DNA from: Urechis unicinctus
Taxonomy: Eukaryota; Annelida; Polychaeta; Xenopneusta; Urechidae
Direction: 5' to 3'
NCBI GenBank assembly: GCA_034190875.2
Contig: CM067358.1
Span: forward strand, 44,266,543-44,330,542
DNA length: 64,000 nt
A program made the translations under genes and the position numbers. Shown here in pieces: positions 24,711 to 37,940 of the stretch; the first letter of the stretch is position 1; every line of letters starts with the position of its first letter. The notes below the pieces were generated by a model. The model was not told the DNA's origin and did no database searches. It saw only the letters and a list, made by a program, of their open reading frames with translations.

Positions 24711-27700
24711 TTTGTAGCAATGATAGCTCCCACTCGCATAAGAGCCGCGTTTAGGAGCCCTACGCCTTCCTAATAGTCTCCGTATTATCGGCATATCTGT
24801 TTCCGGGTTATGAGCGTCTTGCAAAAGATAACGGAGCTAGTGTCTAGACAAATTCTGTGAAACCTCTTGGAGACAATTCAGTGATAAATAAACTGCTTTT
24901 CAGTTCTGCAAAAATGGCGTAATTCAATTTTGACGCAGAGTGAAGTGGTATTCTTCTTTAGTTGATTTATATCACAGGAAGATAAACAAACACAAAAGCC
25001 TCATTATATTGAAACGAGTGTGTAGACGTTAAATTAGGGAATTTTGTAACACCTCGTGTCATCATGCCCCAACAAAGCTACTCTGTGTAGCCGCGATAGC
25101 GTCAGGTTCGTCTCACATATATCACCTCGTCATTCAACAAACCCAATAACTTCGTCTCTTGAGTTAAAGGAATTTGTTATGGGCGAACATTTACAGACTT
25201 GCACTGCCCAACAGAATATACTCTGAGTTACACTGAATATTTTCACAGGGTGTTATTGCCATGGTGATGCACTTTGCATATTTTATCCAATATATAGTGC
25301 GAGCTATATTGAATCAATAGGCTCACGCACAAACACTGTTCCAAAACGCTAGGTTACAAATTGTTCCGAAATGTCATTTACCAATGGGATTCAAACTATG
25401 CCATTGGTAATACTCGTGCGCATTTCGTCCTTTCTTGTGGTTTTCATGATTCTGCATTGTCGCCCGAACACTCCATATATTGAACATGGCCATCTTCTGT
25501 TCTAACCAATTTACTTGTTAAAATAGTCTGAGGAAACTTGATTGAAATATTGGTGAGCTGTTGTCCAGTTACACACCGGGACTCTCTTTCATACGAGGAT
25601 GTTGTTATCTGCAGCATTCACCTGAAGTTTTGTGCAACATCTTCGACAACCTACGCACAGTGAAATACATGATCCAATCTGAATGACTATGTGGTTCCTA
25701 TACAATATATGTTCAATTTAAGCATGACAAATACATATAAGATGCCACCATTGTTAGGATAAGCGGATGTTCTAATGACCCTTCCTTTTCTTCTTCTATT
25801 TAATTAACTGATCGAATATCATCGTTCTACTCGCAAGCACGCACTGTAATTAATTTGTTATGATTTATTTAAAACAATGCGCACAAGTAGGGAAGTCAAT
25901 GATATATGTTTTCCAAACCGTTTACCTAATTTAATCATTTGTTCAGTCTGTAGCAAAACTGACGGTAATAACTGAAGCTAGAAAGATTATGCTTTAAGTA
26001 CCTCGGGGTTGGGGAGCTAGCAATTCTCTAGGTCAGGATTAACAAACTACAGGCAAAATAATTATTTAATTGACATAGGGCCTGTATCTATATTGATATG
26101 ACCTCATATTGCTGATCAAACATAAAACTTTGCACCATTTTGTGCGACAAAAGCGCAGGTTTATGAGCAAGTAGGCAACAGGTGTGTGTAGTAAGTTAAT
26201 GTATCCTCAGTAATTAGCATTTCTGTTTTGTGTGTGAGGACAGCACGTGTGAGCCCCATTACAGGCATGATTGGTATATTAAGAAGCTTATCAAACGATA
26301 AGGGTAGCATTTGATACAATATTTGCCAAATGACAGAAAGTGTGGTTGTTAAATGCCTATTGTGTTTCAGTTCAAATATGCAGACTACAGTGATGCTCTA
26401 CTACAGCATTCGCACAACGTTCCATGCAAAGCAGTGACTCCCGCTGTTTGCAAGGCGACAACATATGTTTGAGATTCTTGCCTTGCAAATATTTGCGATG
26501 CCAGTGTGCAAAATATACGAAATATTAAACCCGGCTACTAAGAAGGGTATTGTAGCGCAAAAATGTTTACTAAGGCTTCATTTTCATGTGAATATAAATG
26601 TTGTACTGTCACCACCTGTCGTCATATAAAGTCAATACCACCATGGTCCCTTTTATCACTCTTTGATATATCAGCCGTGTGGGGCGTGGGTATACGGTTA
26701 TAGCTGCAATCATATTGCAAAACATATAATGATACTGAGTTGTCTTCTCCAATGAGTTGACATGCTGTGAATGCCCTTTCACAAATAAAGTGATAAATCA
26801 TATCATTCCGGCCGAGATGATGATTAAGGTCGTATGATGTCGTGTATCATGAGAATAAGCACATTCGAAAGATTGTCACCATTGCAGGTGGTCACTTCTT
26901 GATATCACGCAGTCTTGCAACAAGCCGCTCAGCTTATATTTACCAAGCAAGTCGGAGAACGGAAGCTTGGTATCATGGACCAAGCACTCAAGGTCACCAC
27001 AGCATGTGAAACATCAACCGATCCCATTTCTCACATAATAACCGCCACATCCCTATCAAGGTAATCTGACTTCCCCTCCCTGATGTTGCGATAAGAGTAG
27101 TTAACGAACATGATGCGCTGGAAAGCATGACCTCAACCATGAAATGCCTCGTTCGAATAAATTTCTTCATGTGATAAATGCATTATCGGATGAATTCGTT
27201 TTGGGTTACTGAAAAGTAATACCATAAGACCCTGGTAAAAGTCGAACAGCTTTCAGCAATTCACGTTGTTAGAATTTACAGCGAAGGGTGTTTCCGGGAT
27301 TACAATCAATTCCATGTATATTACGTACAATACTCACAATAGGTCATCTTCTTTCGTCAGGCCGTCCATGTTAGTATTCTCAGCGCTCTGATGGATATAG
27401 AGTCAAATTGCATCACACTACCACACTAGTCCGTCTAACAGCTGACATATAGTTACTGGCAGAGTGTGCATATCGTGAACCCAAGCATCTATCGATTGTT
27501 ATCTTTACTTTGACCGACGCGGTTTACTTCGAAGTAAAAAAGCCGATCCCACTCCCCCATCTGATTTGTCAATATGTGTCCGCCACGCCACACTCCTGTA
27601 TGGAGTAGTATAACCGGATGCAAATGTTGTAACAGCTTCAAGGAAAATAAAAAAATATATTCGTGAATTAATTTCGTCAGTTTTGGGGATGTGTGCGATG

Positions 27701-27938
27701 TATGGCAACAGCTATCTAAATCAGCCCAAACAAAAGTGTTCGGTTTAAGCCAGTTCCTGCACGCTAAATAGTGTGAAAACTTTTTGCACGGCCTGATCGA
27801 TATCGATCGCAGATGGGAATTAGGTCGATTAACGCCAGATGGTAAATCATAGATTAGCGACCATCGCAGACCTTTGGGCTATATTATAAAAAAATAATAC
27901 AAACGGGTGCTACTAATCCCGTAGCCGGTTTGAATAAA
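24711..27938 (+). repeat. Module C, copy 3
   Basis: Near-identical to 16331-19975 but about 400 bp shorter. It has a single copy of the 245-bp repeat at 25177, lacks roughly 160 bp near 25780 that are present near 17660-17800, and has minor deletions near 26680. No gene is called. Confidence 0.86.
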
Positions 27939-28133
27939 GGTCTTGTTATGATAATAAGATACCCGACTCGGCAGCTCGCCCGACAAATTCCGTGACACTG
28001 CAAGGCAGCGCCCCCTACTTTTGTGAAAGCTACTCGACGCGCAGCAGCCTAGCAGCTTTGTTACGACTTGCGAGTATGTCTGACTAAAAGTCAAACACAA
28101 ATGGGCATTTCTGCGCTTCAATTACCTGTTTGA

Positions 28134-28415
28134 ATTGACAAGGGACTTTCCACCGAGGAAGTGAATGTTCTAGCATATGTCTCTGGCTATATTGCCCGTA
28201 AATTGAGTTGTTTGCAATATGCAGAAGCAAAATTGTATGTAGTCAATGTTATACGTGACCAGAAGAATTACCGAAGCGCAAAGGAAGGGCTTGTTGTCCC
28301 AAGCAAATCATTAGTAGATGCATTATGCAGGCTTAAGGAACATTGCCGCAAATTCATCTACACAGTATTGTACAGTAAGCAAGTGAAAGCCAGGGTTGTA
28401 AGCATTCTAGCTTAA
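28134..28415 (+). pseudogene. P-element/THAP9-like C-terminal fragment, copy 2
   Basis: Same open frame as 20171-20452 with two amino-acid changes (Asp to Val, Val to Leu). It starts after a TGA, has no ATG near its 5' end, and ends at the same TAA. It is a duplicated fossil rather than an active gene. Confidence 0.55.
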
Positions 28416-28539
28416 GGATCTCATTAGAGAAACTCCAATGTGAATCATGCAGGTGTCCTGTTTCTGTAATATGTATTATGGTGAACATCAGGTTGCTTCA
28501 TTCCCTGGGAGAGGCTAACCGTAAGTTAAGGGACCATAA

Positions 28540-28963
<424 letters not shown>

Positions 28964-29348
28964 ACTGATGATTAAATTCATGCTGAATCAATATTTTTAG
29001 TATATGCTATGTCCTGAAATAATTCATTATTATATTGTTATTTACAATAAGCAAGAATACATGTTACAGTACTATATAATGAAATCATACGTCTGCACAG
29101 AGCACCCCACCAACCGACAATACAGCTTGTTGATTCGGTGGAGAATCGGGTGACAAATTAAATATCATTCAATTGGGAAATCATGAGCATGTATTTAAAT
29201 CAACTGCTGATATTCCGCCGCAAATATGTGCACACTAATGACGAAACCAATATGATTCAGATTTATCTTTTGACATAAAATAAAGGTAGACTAGACGTCG
29301 ACTGTGTCTTTCCAATGGATAAATTCAGCCCTACAGGACGTACAATTA

Positions 29349-31009
29349 GAAGTGAAATCTTCTAGACACGTGAATGGTGTTTGCATTGCATGCAGTACAC
29401 TACATCCTATTGAACAATTACGAGGATTTGGTGTTTTTACGTCTACCAGAGGCACCTAAGATATAAATCAATAAGAAAGAAATATAAAGAGGATATATGT
29501 CGGCCAATAGATACTATTTCCTGCTTGCTATAGCAACTGAGAATGGCCAGCATAAGAAATGACACGTTCTGATCGTGGAGTTTTATTGAAGCTTCAACTG
29601 ACAATAACAATATGGTACACTCCATTAAGGGTAATATGCCCTTCCTTTGCTTCATAGCGGTGTGGTAAGCCTCTCCAGCAATCAAGAAGTGTCGGTTGGG
29701 CTAGAAAAGAAGAACAAGGAATGACGAAATGCTTAGAGCCAGGAGCAAATCACCTGCTCATCTTGCAACCTGTGAGCTTGTCACCGGGAATGTTTGTTTT
29801 TAAATCAGGGGTATCAATTCATGCAATGAATGAGACATGTGGGATGCTGCATGATATATTTGAAATCTTGCCTAACCCTTCACAATCTTACCGATTATAT
29901 TTGACAAATGTGAAGTAATTTTATTTGAGCAACAAAAATCCAATGCACAGCAGAGCATTAGCACACGAGGATGATAATTCCTTTTACCTCAATTGCTATA
30001 GCTTAATCCATAAGGGTCCTATGTGCTAATCTAATTTATATTTATGATTGTCTTTCTTTTGCTGGTGTATGTTCACTCTTTGTGATTGCTGCACCTATTT
30101 AGTTGCCAAAATAACGCCATTATGGTTCTACTGCATCACTACATAGTTTGCAAAGCACATTCAAAGCCAACACTTGAAATACATGATAATGATAATTACT
30201 AGACACGCTATGATTGTCAGACGCAGGATTTTAAGGGAATTGGATGACTAGAAAGAATAGTGCGTTGTGTAATTATTTGTTTTCAAAAACTATGAGAAGA
30301 TAACTCAAGTTTACGGGTACAATAAAGCAGCATTCTGCCGATATTACTATAGTTCATTGTGATTTTGGACTCTGATCCGTCCTGTCGCTAATATTTTCTC
30401 CCGACACGGTGTACTGAATAACAAAGTATTGCAAGACATAATAATAGAAAGTGCCGGTCACGTTTGAGCGCTAAATGTCGTTCCTTTGACAAAATTAAAA
30501 ACTGGCAGTTTAATACTAAACAACATTATTCATGATTCAAGTCGTATACAGACTGTCCCGTTAAAATATTCTGCGAAACATTGCGTTGAACCAGCTTTTC
30601 CATCTTGTTAGCGTTTATATTAAAGCTGTTATTAGATATCGGAAGTATTAGCATAGACATACCTCTCACTTTAGCGGTATCTGGTCAGTTTGCCCATATC
30701 ACAGTAATTTTTACAATCGATAGATGCTTGAGTTTACAATATGCAAACTTTGCCAGTAACTAGATGTCAGCTGTCAGACAAATTAGTGTGGTGGTATGAT
30801 GCTATTTGCCTTTACAGCCTCTATGCTCTGGCCGCCGAGTTCAACTGCCCTTACTGCACTCTATCCAGGGGCGATGGTGTGATGCATTTTTTTACTGGAC
30901 GGCAGACATTATGCTACAAATTTATTAAATATCAACGGATATAAATTAATTTATGCTGTTCCGTCATTAAATGAAATATGCAGCATTCAGTTTATTCCTT
31001 TCTGTAAAA
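29349..31009 (+). repeat. Module D, copy 3
   Basis: Sister of 21286-22954 with only scattered single-base differences. The ORF at 29721-29918 is shortened relative to 21664-21879 by a one-base deletion near 29914, as expected for non-coding drift. Confidence 0.83.
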
Positions 31010-31140
31010 CGAGGTCGAATCATTGCGGGGGCGTATCGTCCCATAGGCGCAACGACCCGGGGGCGCATCGACCCGGGAGCGTTTCGTCCCGGCGAGACTA
31101 ATCGACCCGGGGGCCGATCGTCCTTGGGGGCTTACTGACC
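31010..31140. repeat. GC-rich 16-bp minisatellite, about 8 units
   Basis: Units 31010-31025, 31026-31041, 31042-31057, 31058-31073 and 31074-31089, then an 18-bp unit (31090-31107), 31108-31123 and a 17-bp unit (31124-31140). The first five align one to one with 22955-23034. Confidence 0.92.
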
Positions 31141-31340
31141 CGCAACACACTTAAGCAGCCGTTTCAACTTTGTCGGCGTATAGCTATAACGACAGCCACA
31201 GCCGGTGGTGACGGGCTGTACTGATGTTAACTGTCAAGCACTGTGTCACAGCTGTGAAGAAATGACGAGACGGACACAATATTGCCCTGAAAGTTGTGAA
31301 TAAATGATACACCCTAATGACACTTTTCTCATCGAGGAAA
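31141..31340. other. Spacer present only in the second 8-kb copy
   Basis: About 130 bp of mixed-composition sequence (31141-31270) has no counterpart after 23034. From about 31272 (ACACAATATTGCCCTG) it again matches 23032-23086. Nothing recognisable is encoded. Confidence 0.6.
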
Positions 31341-33480
31341 TTAATGTTAAAACTGCGCCAGTTCTCTTATAGGGACGCAGTGTCATAATATAGCTACTGC
31401 TATTCGATCTCTATTAGGGAGCTTCGTGCCTTCATTCAAGCCCCCTACCCCGCGGCCATCCCGATCCCCAGGCTATGAGCGTAAGATCCACAACTTAGAT
31501 TTAACCTTTCGCGACCCGCACATTTATTATTGATATATAGGAGCCGGTGGTACAATCCAGCTCTATGTTAGAATGACCCATCTTCTCGCAAAACATATCT
31601 AGGCATTTGTTTGCTGATCATTCGAGAGTCAGTATAGAACCCAGAAGTTAACCTACAGAGATCAATACACTAGCAGTTTATCGTCACCTATCAACATGGA
31701 ACGTACAGCGCTGTGTCCCATCTGCTTCTATAGATAAAGCGGGTCCCAATATCACTATTTCTGGTGTGTTCACCTTACACAGACACGGCCTAGGATAATA
31801 CCTATTCATGAGATGATCAACTGCGTAAGAAACCTGTGCCATATATAATAGAATAAGCGATATATTAACCTCCTAGTTGCCAAACGTACTGATGACGCCA
31901 TGCGGCTAGCCTTAAGTGCAATTCAGCTCTAAAGTCGAAACTGATCGATCAGTTCTTGCAGGCGATAACACCAGAGCACGTAAATACTTAACGCAAATTT
32001 CTGCGACAAATGACACAGGGTGTGTTGCTCATGAATATGGTTATTAGGCTGCATAATCGATATTCATCGCTATGATACCACTTAAACAGCGAAGTTTTCT
32101 AAACTCGGAAATGCTAGGCGCATGGTTGTTGCGTTGTGTTGCATTTCTTCATACCTTTCACTATTGACTAGTTATCTTGTATCATTTAACTTACATAAGA
32201 GCAACAACTACTACCTGGCCCCAATTGCCGATAATATATGATTCCACTTAAAAGCACATAAGACCTACCCTTATATTATTAAAATTTGTTAAAGCACTTA
32301 CGCCCTGCAACACTAATATTGGCCACATTGGATTTAATTAGCGATTTTGTGTTGTACCTGGCTGTTCGACCTGGCTGAGTGAGCATGTAGGGTTGATGGA
32401 TTTCATTTTCCTGGCACAGGTTATTTCAATCAGCCATTCACTTTATGGCGAAACCATGTGTTCTGAGTTAAACGATAGATATATTGAGTATAATGCATGT
32501 CTAAAAGCCAATTTGTTTTGCGACAGAGGGCCATATAAACGCATACATGCATACATTTCAGGGAAACGGAAGCAAAAACCAACACTGCGTATTGATGAAA
32601 GGGTCACGTCTCTCTGAAGCTAACACACTCGATATCGCTTCCTTCACGTCTCATCAAAGCTTTCTAAATATCAGTCGTCCAATCCGTTATTACCGAAGAA
32701 AATTAGAGAAAATTAGAGAATCTGTGATTTAATCACGTTACTAGATTGAAATATAAGTGAACATATAATTTGACCAGCCGAAAATAATTTGCAATGTAGG
32801 CTACATTGCAGAAAAAAGAATGTACGAGAACTGCTCAATTTCTAAAATGTCTCCTAATCAATTGGTCATGACATGTGTCTTATGGCAACATTTGATAGTT
32901 GTAATTTTATAAAACTACCAAATGAAGTCGAAATTTTAGTATATGCTTGATGCAATAGTGGCAAGTCGATTTATCACAAATAGGCACCCATTCTGTATTG
33001 GAAATCGAGGTGTATATATATCCCTGTAGACTCGACTGGCTAGTGGTGTGCAACATTTACTGAACCTTTAAATCTTTGCATTCAAATACAGAATTATAAA
33101 ACATATACATTAGTGTTGACTCGCTGGAGCACGTATATAAGAGTGTGTCATATGATTCATGGTGACATAAGAAAATAATGCCTGGTTATCAATCCCGATT
33201 GCAGGTACAGCGGGTTGTCTATCTGATTGTTCAGCAAACAACTTACTTGCAAGAAGTGGCCAGTCATGTTGCTGTGACACAACAAAGTTCATGTAGAGGC
33301 TAATCCAACTTAAGCAAGTATTCATACAGGGATTTCAGAAAGGTATCTCAAATTTTGCATCCAGTATGCATTTGCAATTTGGGAATGTTTGCTACATGAT
33401 TTGCAAGGTGCATTCTCATACATCAATAGCTTGGCATTCCGAGTTTATGTGCTTGTTCTTAAACTAACAAGCATCTCCAT
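31341..33480 (+). repeat. Modules E and F, copy 2
   Basis: Matches 6970-9990 and 45950-48060, with the E core near 31430. It lacks the 8424-9005 ORF region. Near 32690 it jumps from the equivalent of about 8330 to the equivalent of about 9230 (ATTAGAG..ATCTGTGATTTAATCACG). No gene is called. Confidence 0.75.
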
Positions 33481-34430
33481 TTGGCATGAACAGCCAAGTT
33501 CCTTAACATAAATATTAGGTTCGTACGCCTCAGAGTAACTCATGTAATGGCTTAGAACCGAAGTTGATGTTACTTATATGTTTTTGTTCACTTCCACGCA
33601 CCAGAATGCCAGTGGTAAAACGACATCCCGTGTTAAGGTAAAAGGGATGTTCAAAGTAAATCCTCCGAGGTGCAAGATATCCCATGGATAGCGTAGTATC
33701 CTGTTCATCGATACGACCATAGTGCTACGGAAGCTACAATGGTTACAGTTAGAAATACAAAATACTGTTGACGTCCAATCAAACTCTTGGGGACCTGTGA
33801 TCAATCTGGTGCAGATAGGTGGAACAACAATTCATCATTTTCGGATCCTACAATTTTGGATGTATCAATATTGGAATTTGATTTGTGATGATTTTCGATT
33901 CATCTCGGCAAACTATTTGCATGATCCAAGTAGATGTACAAAGTTACTTTACAATGATATCAACGGGTGTTCGACCACCGAGATTAATATGAACAATTAG
34001 ATATCTACATGATAAACATCTATGTTAATGTAATGTTGCTTCGAAATGCGCAATAGGAGACGGTGGCCCAGAGTCTAGTTACAAACTATCTGGTATCAGT
34101 TGACAACATGCATGCTGAGTTGTTAATGACAAGTTTGTATTGTGCATTCAAGGACAATTTAATTATGATTATAGACTTCATTCCACATTTATTGAATTAA
34201 TTTTTTCTTCCGTTTGCACAGTATGCGTTTAATATACGTTTAATACCGTGCCCTTATTTTCGAATTAACTTTTTTTATAATTGATTACGCGCAACGAATC
34301 TCTGAATGAAAATTGATCATAGCATGTTTTGGCTACTTGTGCAGCCGTAATCAAGATATCATCAATCTTAGACTAATCATTCCTTTGTTATCGACCGTCA
34401 AATTTGGTTGCTATCTGAGTGTACTTAACT
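33481..34430. other. Segment without an obvious second copy in the window
   Basis: Homology to 9990 and beyond stops at about 33481 and resumes in module G near 34430. Two overlapping ORFs lie inside: 33722-34000 plus (92 codons, rich in Trp, Gln and Asn) and 33574-33804 minus. I recognise neither, and neither has extra support. This is the longest stretch left of the receptor for which I saw no paralogue. Confidence 0.4.
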
Positions 34431-35325
34431 TGCATATATGCGTGCACCAGCAGCTTTACAACAGCGTTTTCATCAGCAAAGGAGCATGAAGCACGCGGTG
34501 CTTACATCTTCCTTCTCTGTAATTGCACCTGCTGTTTAGGAAATGCAATGCAGAATCGTGTGATGTATGGAAGGTTATAGGCATGCTGACATTACATTTA
34601 TTTTTTTATAAGACCCCTATTACACCGCAAATGACAACATAATGACTTGATGTACGCTTAATCATGACAATTCAGTGCAGGGAAACAGCTCTCACAAAAT
34701 ATCAATTTTACAATGCGCTTGTGGTCTGGTGATCAATTAACCAGCAGGCGTTCTCGGTTTTTAACAGTGCATGATTCTAGAACTTGGTATCATGCCACTT
34801 AGTTCTAATTGACTCCACGCCAAAGCAGAGCCTTGTAGGATTCTGTTTTGCTTGTTTATTATAAATGGACCATTAGTAGACTTAAAGATGTAAACGCCTT
34901 AATGAATAATAGATAAAGCAGTTATGGTTAATAACTGAGCCAGTGATGCTTAAAAAGGACGATATAACCATGCTCATCAATTGCCTAATATCCTGACATA
35001 ATCAGGCAACAAACCATTTGTGTAATTGTTCTACATTAGCGCCATATCTAAGAGGATGGTCCCGGCTGAAAATAGCACAATCACAACGATGGTAATGTTT
35101 CAAAGCGCAGCCATATCTTATGCCTATTTCGTAGCACTTTGTTGTAAACGAGCAGTTTACAAAGCCAACGAAATGTTCCATTGGGTGATGTCAATATTAT
35201 TCAGCCGAGTAGTCAAAACACGTACATACGGCTTGTTAAAATGCATTAAGGGTTATGTATTGCCCAACACACAACAACGGCATAGGCAGTCAAAGGCAAC
35301 CTGTCAATCTTTCACATACGCCTAA
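34431..35325 (+). repeat. Module G, copy 2
   Basis: 34470-34600 resembles 51750-51870. 34730-35150 matches 11050-11480 (for example AATTGCCTAATA and GAAAATAGCACAATC). The plus ORF 35026-35325 is not shared with copy 1. Confidence 0.65.
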
Positions 35326-36060
35326 CCCTAATTAAAATTGGCAATTGGTTTGGTCAAATCTTCCATTAATTATCGATTTTTCCCATCAACTTTTCAAGAG
35401 TATGTGTTATGCAATCACGATGAATATCCATGATCCAACCATCTGCTATACTATTGCATCAAGGAGTCCTATGCTTTTACGTGAAACCCTGGCCACCTCT
35501 AGGCAAGCCCTGTCTCTTATATGAGCTTTTTCACTAAATAATTGTCGATTTGCAAGTTTTGGAGGGACCGGTTGGTGGTTAATCGATAAGCAATTGATCT
35601 TATATCTACAATTTTATCAAATGGCATCGCTAGAATTGCATGCACAAAAACAAATGATGATTTTGAATCGAACGATTTTATTGAAGTTGCCTCTGAAAAA
35701 AGTATGAGGTCAACCCCTTTCTTTGTGGTCAATATGCTAAGCCTCAGAGACGCAGACCATTCCATCATCTGTGACTTTCCATCGCTTCCAAGGCTGAGGT
35801 AAGCCCCCCGTAATCAGGTAGAATCGAGGGGGTCAGAGATTATGACAGGGTGCGATGGTGTCATTATTGTAATAGAAGACAAATGAACAACAAAATGCAA
35901 AAAGCAAGACATGATACGTTAGAAAGTGAAATAGCACAGACACTCAGTGGGTGACCTCCTCCGCCTGTTTTGGCATCAATATGCTATTGGAGCCTTGCTG
36001 CCAGCCAGAAACTTTCACCGGCTCATGCTGCTAGAATTACAAAAGAGCTTGTCACTTGCC
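35326..36060 (+). repeat. Module B, copy 4, 5' part
   Basis: Diverged homologue of 12320-12930: TTTCAAGAGTATGTGTTATG near 35392, AAGCAAGACATGATACG near 35905 and ACTTTCACCGGCTCATGCTG near 36010. The 3' half of B is displaced to 37941. Confidence 0.75.
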
Positions 36061-37940
36061 GTAGGTTTATTTCAAATAGGGTTTGCCAATCATCAATCAT
36101 TATTGATTTAGTATATTTCTGCAATGCGGTGAACTGGGAAATGAGTATTGCATGGTTTCATTATGGAGACTGATAGATTAATAGTAATTCAATTATTCAT
36201 GGTTCAATTCGCATATGGTCTATCCCGTTTAAATGCTTGCAGTTCATTGTCGTCAACCTGGTTTTCCACCATGTGAACGTTTATGTAAATGCTATTATTA
36301 ATGATCGGCAGTATTTACCCAGATGGTGGAAGATACCAATGCAGCCACATCCGGTACACACAGGGTCGCCGCTGGTATGACATTGTTTAGCAAGTGTTAA
36401 TGATCAGTTGCAATATTAATATATGCGAACGGCATGAGAGCGAAAAGCGGACAATGAATTTAGTGCCAAACTTTACAGTATTGCTCCTGAGATAATATCG
36501 AGTTGTATGGGCTCTTTATCTGAAGATATCAACTCGACATCATTATGGAGAGTAACACGAGATATATTCTTACCTGGTAGGCTCATACGTGCCGTAGTCG
36601 TCCTTATCATTGCAACTAATGATATCCAATAGATTCACATGGTTCGCTTTAATCAATAGAGCAAAGGTTTGAACGCCGTAGCCCTAAATGCTCTGTAGTT
36701 CTACATGCGTTTATGCTGCACCTGATTGAATGCTCATCACGTTGGCAAAAACCTGCCATTTTGTCACCCGCAGAATCTTCCAAGTGTGCCTGTTCACTCT
36801 GGGGTACGCGATGTCATGATCAAACCACTTGTATCAGAGCCTTCACAGGAGCCCCCTTACCCGCTGCCATCCTAGTTCGCAGCCTATGAGCTTGATACCA
36901 GCTAGATTCATTGACACGCGCATCTAACTGTTATATATCGATGAACCGAGTGGTACAACTCAGCTGTATGTTTGGCTTACCGTTGGTATATATTTGTAAG
37001 CATTAGTTAGCTGATCGTTCCAGGTTCAATTAGCCTGTCGGCGACTTCTCAGTTGGTATGCAGAACGATCTGCTACAAACTAGAAGATCATTTTCTATCA
37101 TCATTTATATTCGTATTCATTAATTCGGAAACTCGCAATGCGCAACGTACAAACCTGTGTCCTTACTGCCTCTATTGGCAATGCAGGGTCCAATATGGTT
37201 CTTGTCTGGCTGGTTCGCCTAATGAGTAGACACACCGACATGTAAGTGACATTGGAGCTATTGATTAGTTGATCATCTGTTTAAAAATTGAAAACTGACC
37301 TCCATCAAGCCTCAGATAAATCCTGCCGTCCCTCTCATAATGTTCCGGGTAATACACAAATATTTCCACTTCCTTATAGCCTAATACCGTGACAAGGTAA
37401 TGCGGAAAGCAACTTTCGTAATAACGCGTCAAAGCAGTCGAAGCTGATCGAAGAGTCCTAGCAGGCGATAGCGCCAGAGCACGTGTAGATTTAGGGATAC
37501 CCTTCTACAAAAACAGTGAAGGGCAACGAAGTGCGATGCCGAAATTCCCCGTAACTAACTCAATCGTTTACTCTTGTTACTTATTAGGGCTGTTTTGTTG
37601 ATATATTGCCGAATTGCATCGTGCTTTATTGAGCATATTGCCAGGATAATTGTTCCAAAGCTCAAACATCTACACTGTTGGCATGATAACATATTATTAT
37701 GAAGTTAACACTTATCACACGACAATAATACACATACCCTACCCACTTATCTTAACAGATAAGTAAGTACGAATGTGCTACGTTTGCATAATTCAGAAAC
37801 ATTATGCAGAATAAAGCACAGATTAATAATTGAATTTTTGTCATGCTGACCAGGTCCCTTCCAGAGGCTTACGTGTTGCATAATGGACTCCGAAATCGAC
37901 GACAGAGCGAATTATTCTGTGAAACCATGGTCAGAGTAGT
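36061..37940 (+). repeat. D-tail/E/F-like block between the halves of module B copy 4
   Basis: 36180-36330 resembles 22460-22600. 36720-37560 carries the module E core and resembles 57331-58080. 37600-37940 resembles module F. The block lies between B parts that are contiguous in copies 1-3. The ORF at 37843-38025 is not conserved. Confidence 0.6.
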
